Assembly (NCBI RefSeq): GCF_014879935.1
Contig: NZ_JACSRD010000210.1
Location: 19,906 to 83,905, forward strand
DNA: 64,000 bases
DNA from: Prosthecobacter sp.
GTDB lineage: Bacteria > Verrucomicrobiota > Verrucomicrobiia > Verrucomicrobiales > Verrucomicrobiaceae
Reading direction: 5' to 3'
A program made the position numbers and the translations under genes. The notes under the pieces are model-generated. The model was not told the origin of the DNA and ran no database searches. It was given only the letters and a program-made list of their open reading frames with translations. Below are positions 63,894 to 64,000 of this stretch, one piece after another. Position 1 is the stretch's first letter. Each line of letters begins with the position of its first letter.

Positions 63894-64000
63894 CAGGGGC
63901 GACGGGACTGCAAAAACCGCTGCCGGGCTACCCATACTAGGCAGTGTTTTAAAACCTCAAAAGGCGAGAGAAAGAAGTTGTACTCACGGGTTGGATAACG
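63894..64000. other. Unassigned right edge
   Basis: About 105 bp after the transposase stop. GTTTTAAAAC (63946-63955) is the only small palindrome seen. No gene is supported. Confidence 0.3.

Overview
The window looks like chromosomal DNA of a free-living, aerobic, high-GC member of the Verrucomicrobiota, plausibly a Prosthecobacter or Verrucomicrobium relative. This is inferred from gene families I recognise, not from a marker gene. The lineage signals are a PSCyt1/DUF1549/DUF1553 cytochrome protein, SHD1-like domains, SBBP and NIPSNAP repeat proteins, a CehA/McbA-type hydrolase, DUF5069, an ECF sigma operon with a large membrane protein, secreted enzymes carrying the WTLQSSPNLTSW-type segment, and palindromic repeats embedded in and between genes. 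No rRNA, tRNA or CRISPR array was seen. Many starts lack a clear Shine-Dalgarno sequence, so several were chosen from signal peptides or operon overlaps.

Layout. 1-2.4 kb: a BlaI/BlaR1-type pair (repressor plus M56 membrane peptidase) on the minus strand, with two perfect 20-bp palindromes around the repressor start. The peptidase has an unusual coiled-coil, Wzz/GumC-like tail and an apparent frameshift. 2.5-10.3 kb: sialate O-acetylesterase, a repeat-rich 740-bp gap, an M14-like amidohydrolase, a DUF2262 protein, an aminotransferase, a diheme peroxidase and an AlkC-type DNA glycosylase. 10.3-13.2 kb: a minus-strand set of a coiled-coil protein, a secreted cytochrome with SHD1, and an SHD1 plus alpha/alpha-barrel protein. 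13.4-15.2 kb: sulfite reductase hemoprotein with a clear terminator. 15.3-19.3 kb: a 1315-residue TIR-NACHT-pentapeptide-WD40 protein, the best candidate immune receptor in the window. 19.3-28.3 kb: a Gly/Cys-tailed membrane protein, proC, a Ser/Thr kinase-like protein, the PSCyt1/DUF1553 protein, and an ECF sigma operon invaded by two palindromic repeats. 28.4-43.8 kb: mostly secreted enzymes and repeat proteins, plus phosphofructokinase, an EamA transporter, an orphan DNA-ligase C-terminal-like domain and a nucleotidyltransferase-like gene.

43.9-50.1 kb holds nuoI-J-K-L-M-N as a tight operon, detached from nuoA-H, with a perfect CRP/FNR-type palindrome upstream of nuoI. 50.3-58.1 kb: a helix-hairpin-helix protein, pabB, a four-gene operon centred on a receiver-like/pseudokinase/sulfatase-modifying-factor fusion, an esterase and a TerB-like protein. 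58.2-64 kb: mutS, a lower-GC three-gene overlapping cassette starting with a TIGR04255-like protein, a scar with direct repeats and a truncated ParD-like antitoxin, and a REP-associated tyrosine transposase (RAYT).

Most neighbours are not functionally linked. Clear co-transcribed sets are blaI-M56, 13166-10297, the sigma operon 28280-25800, nuoI-N, 52189-56715 and 60705-62366.
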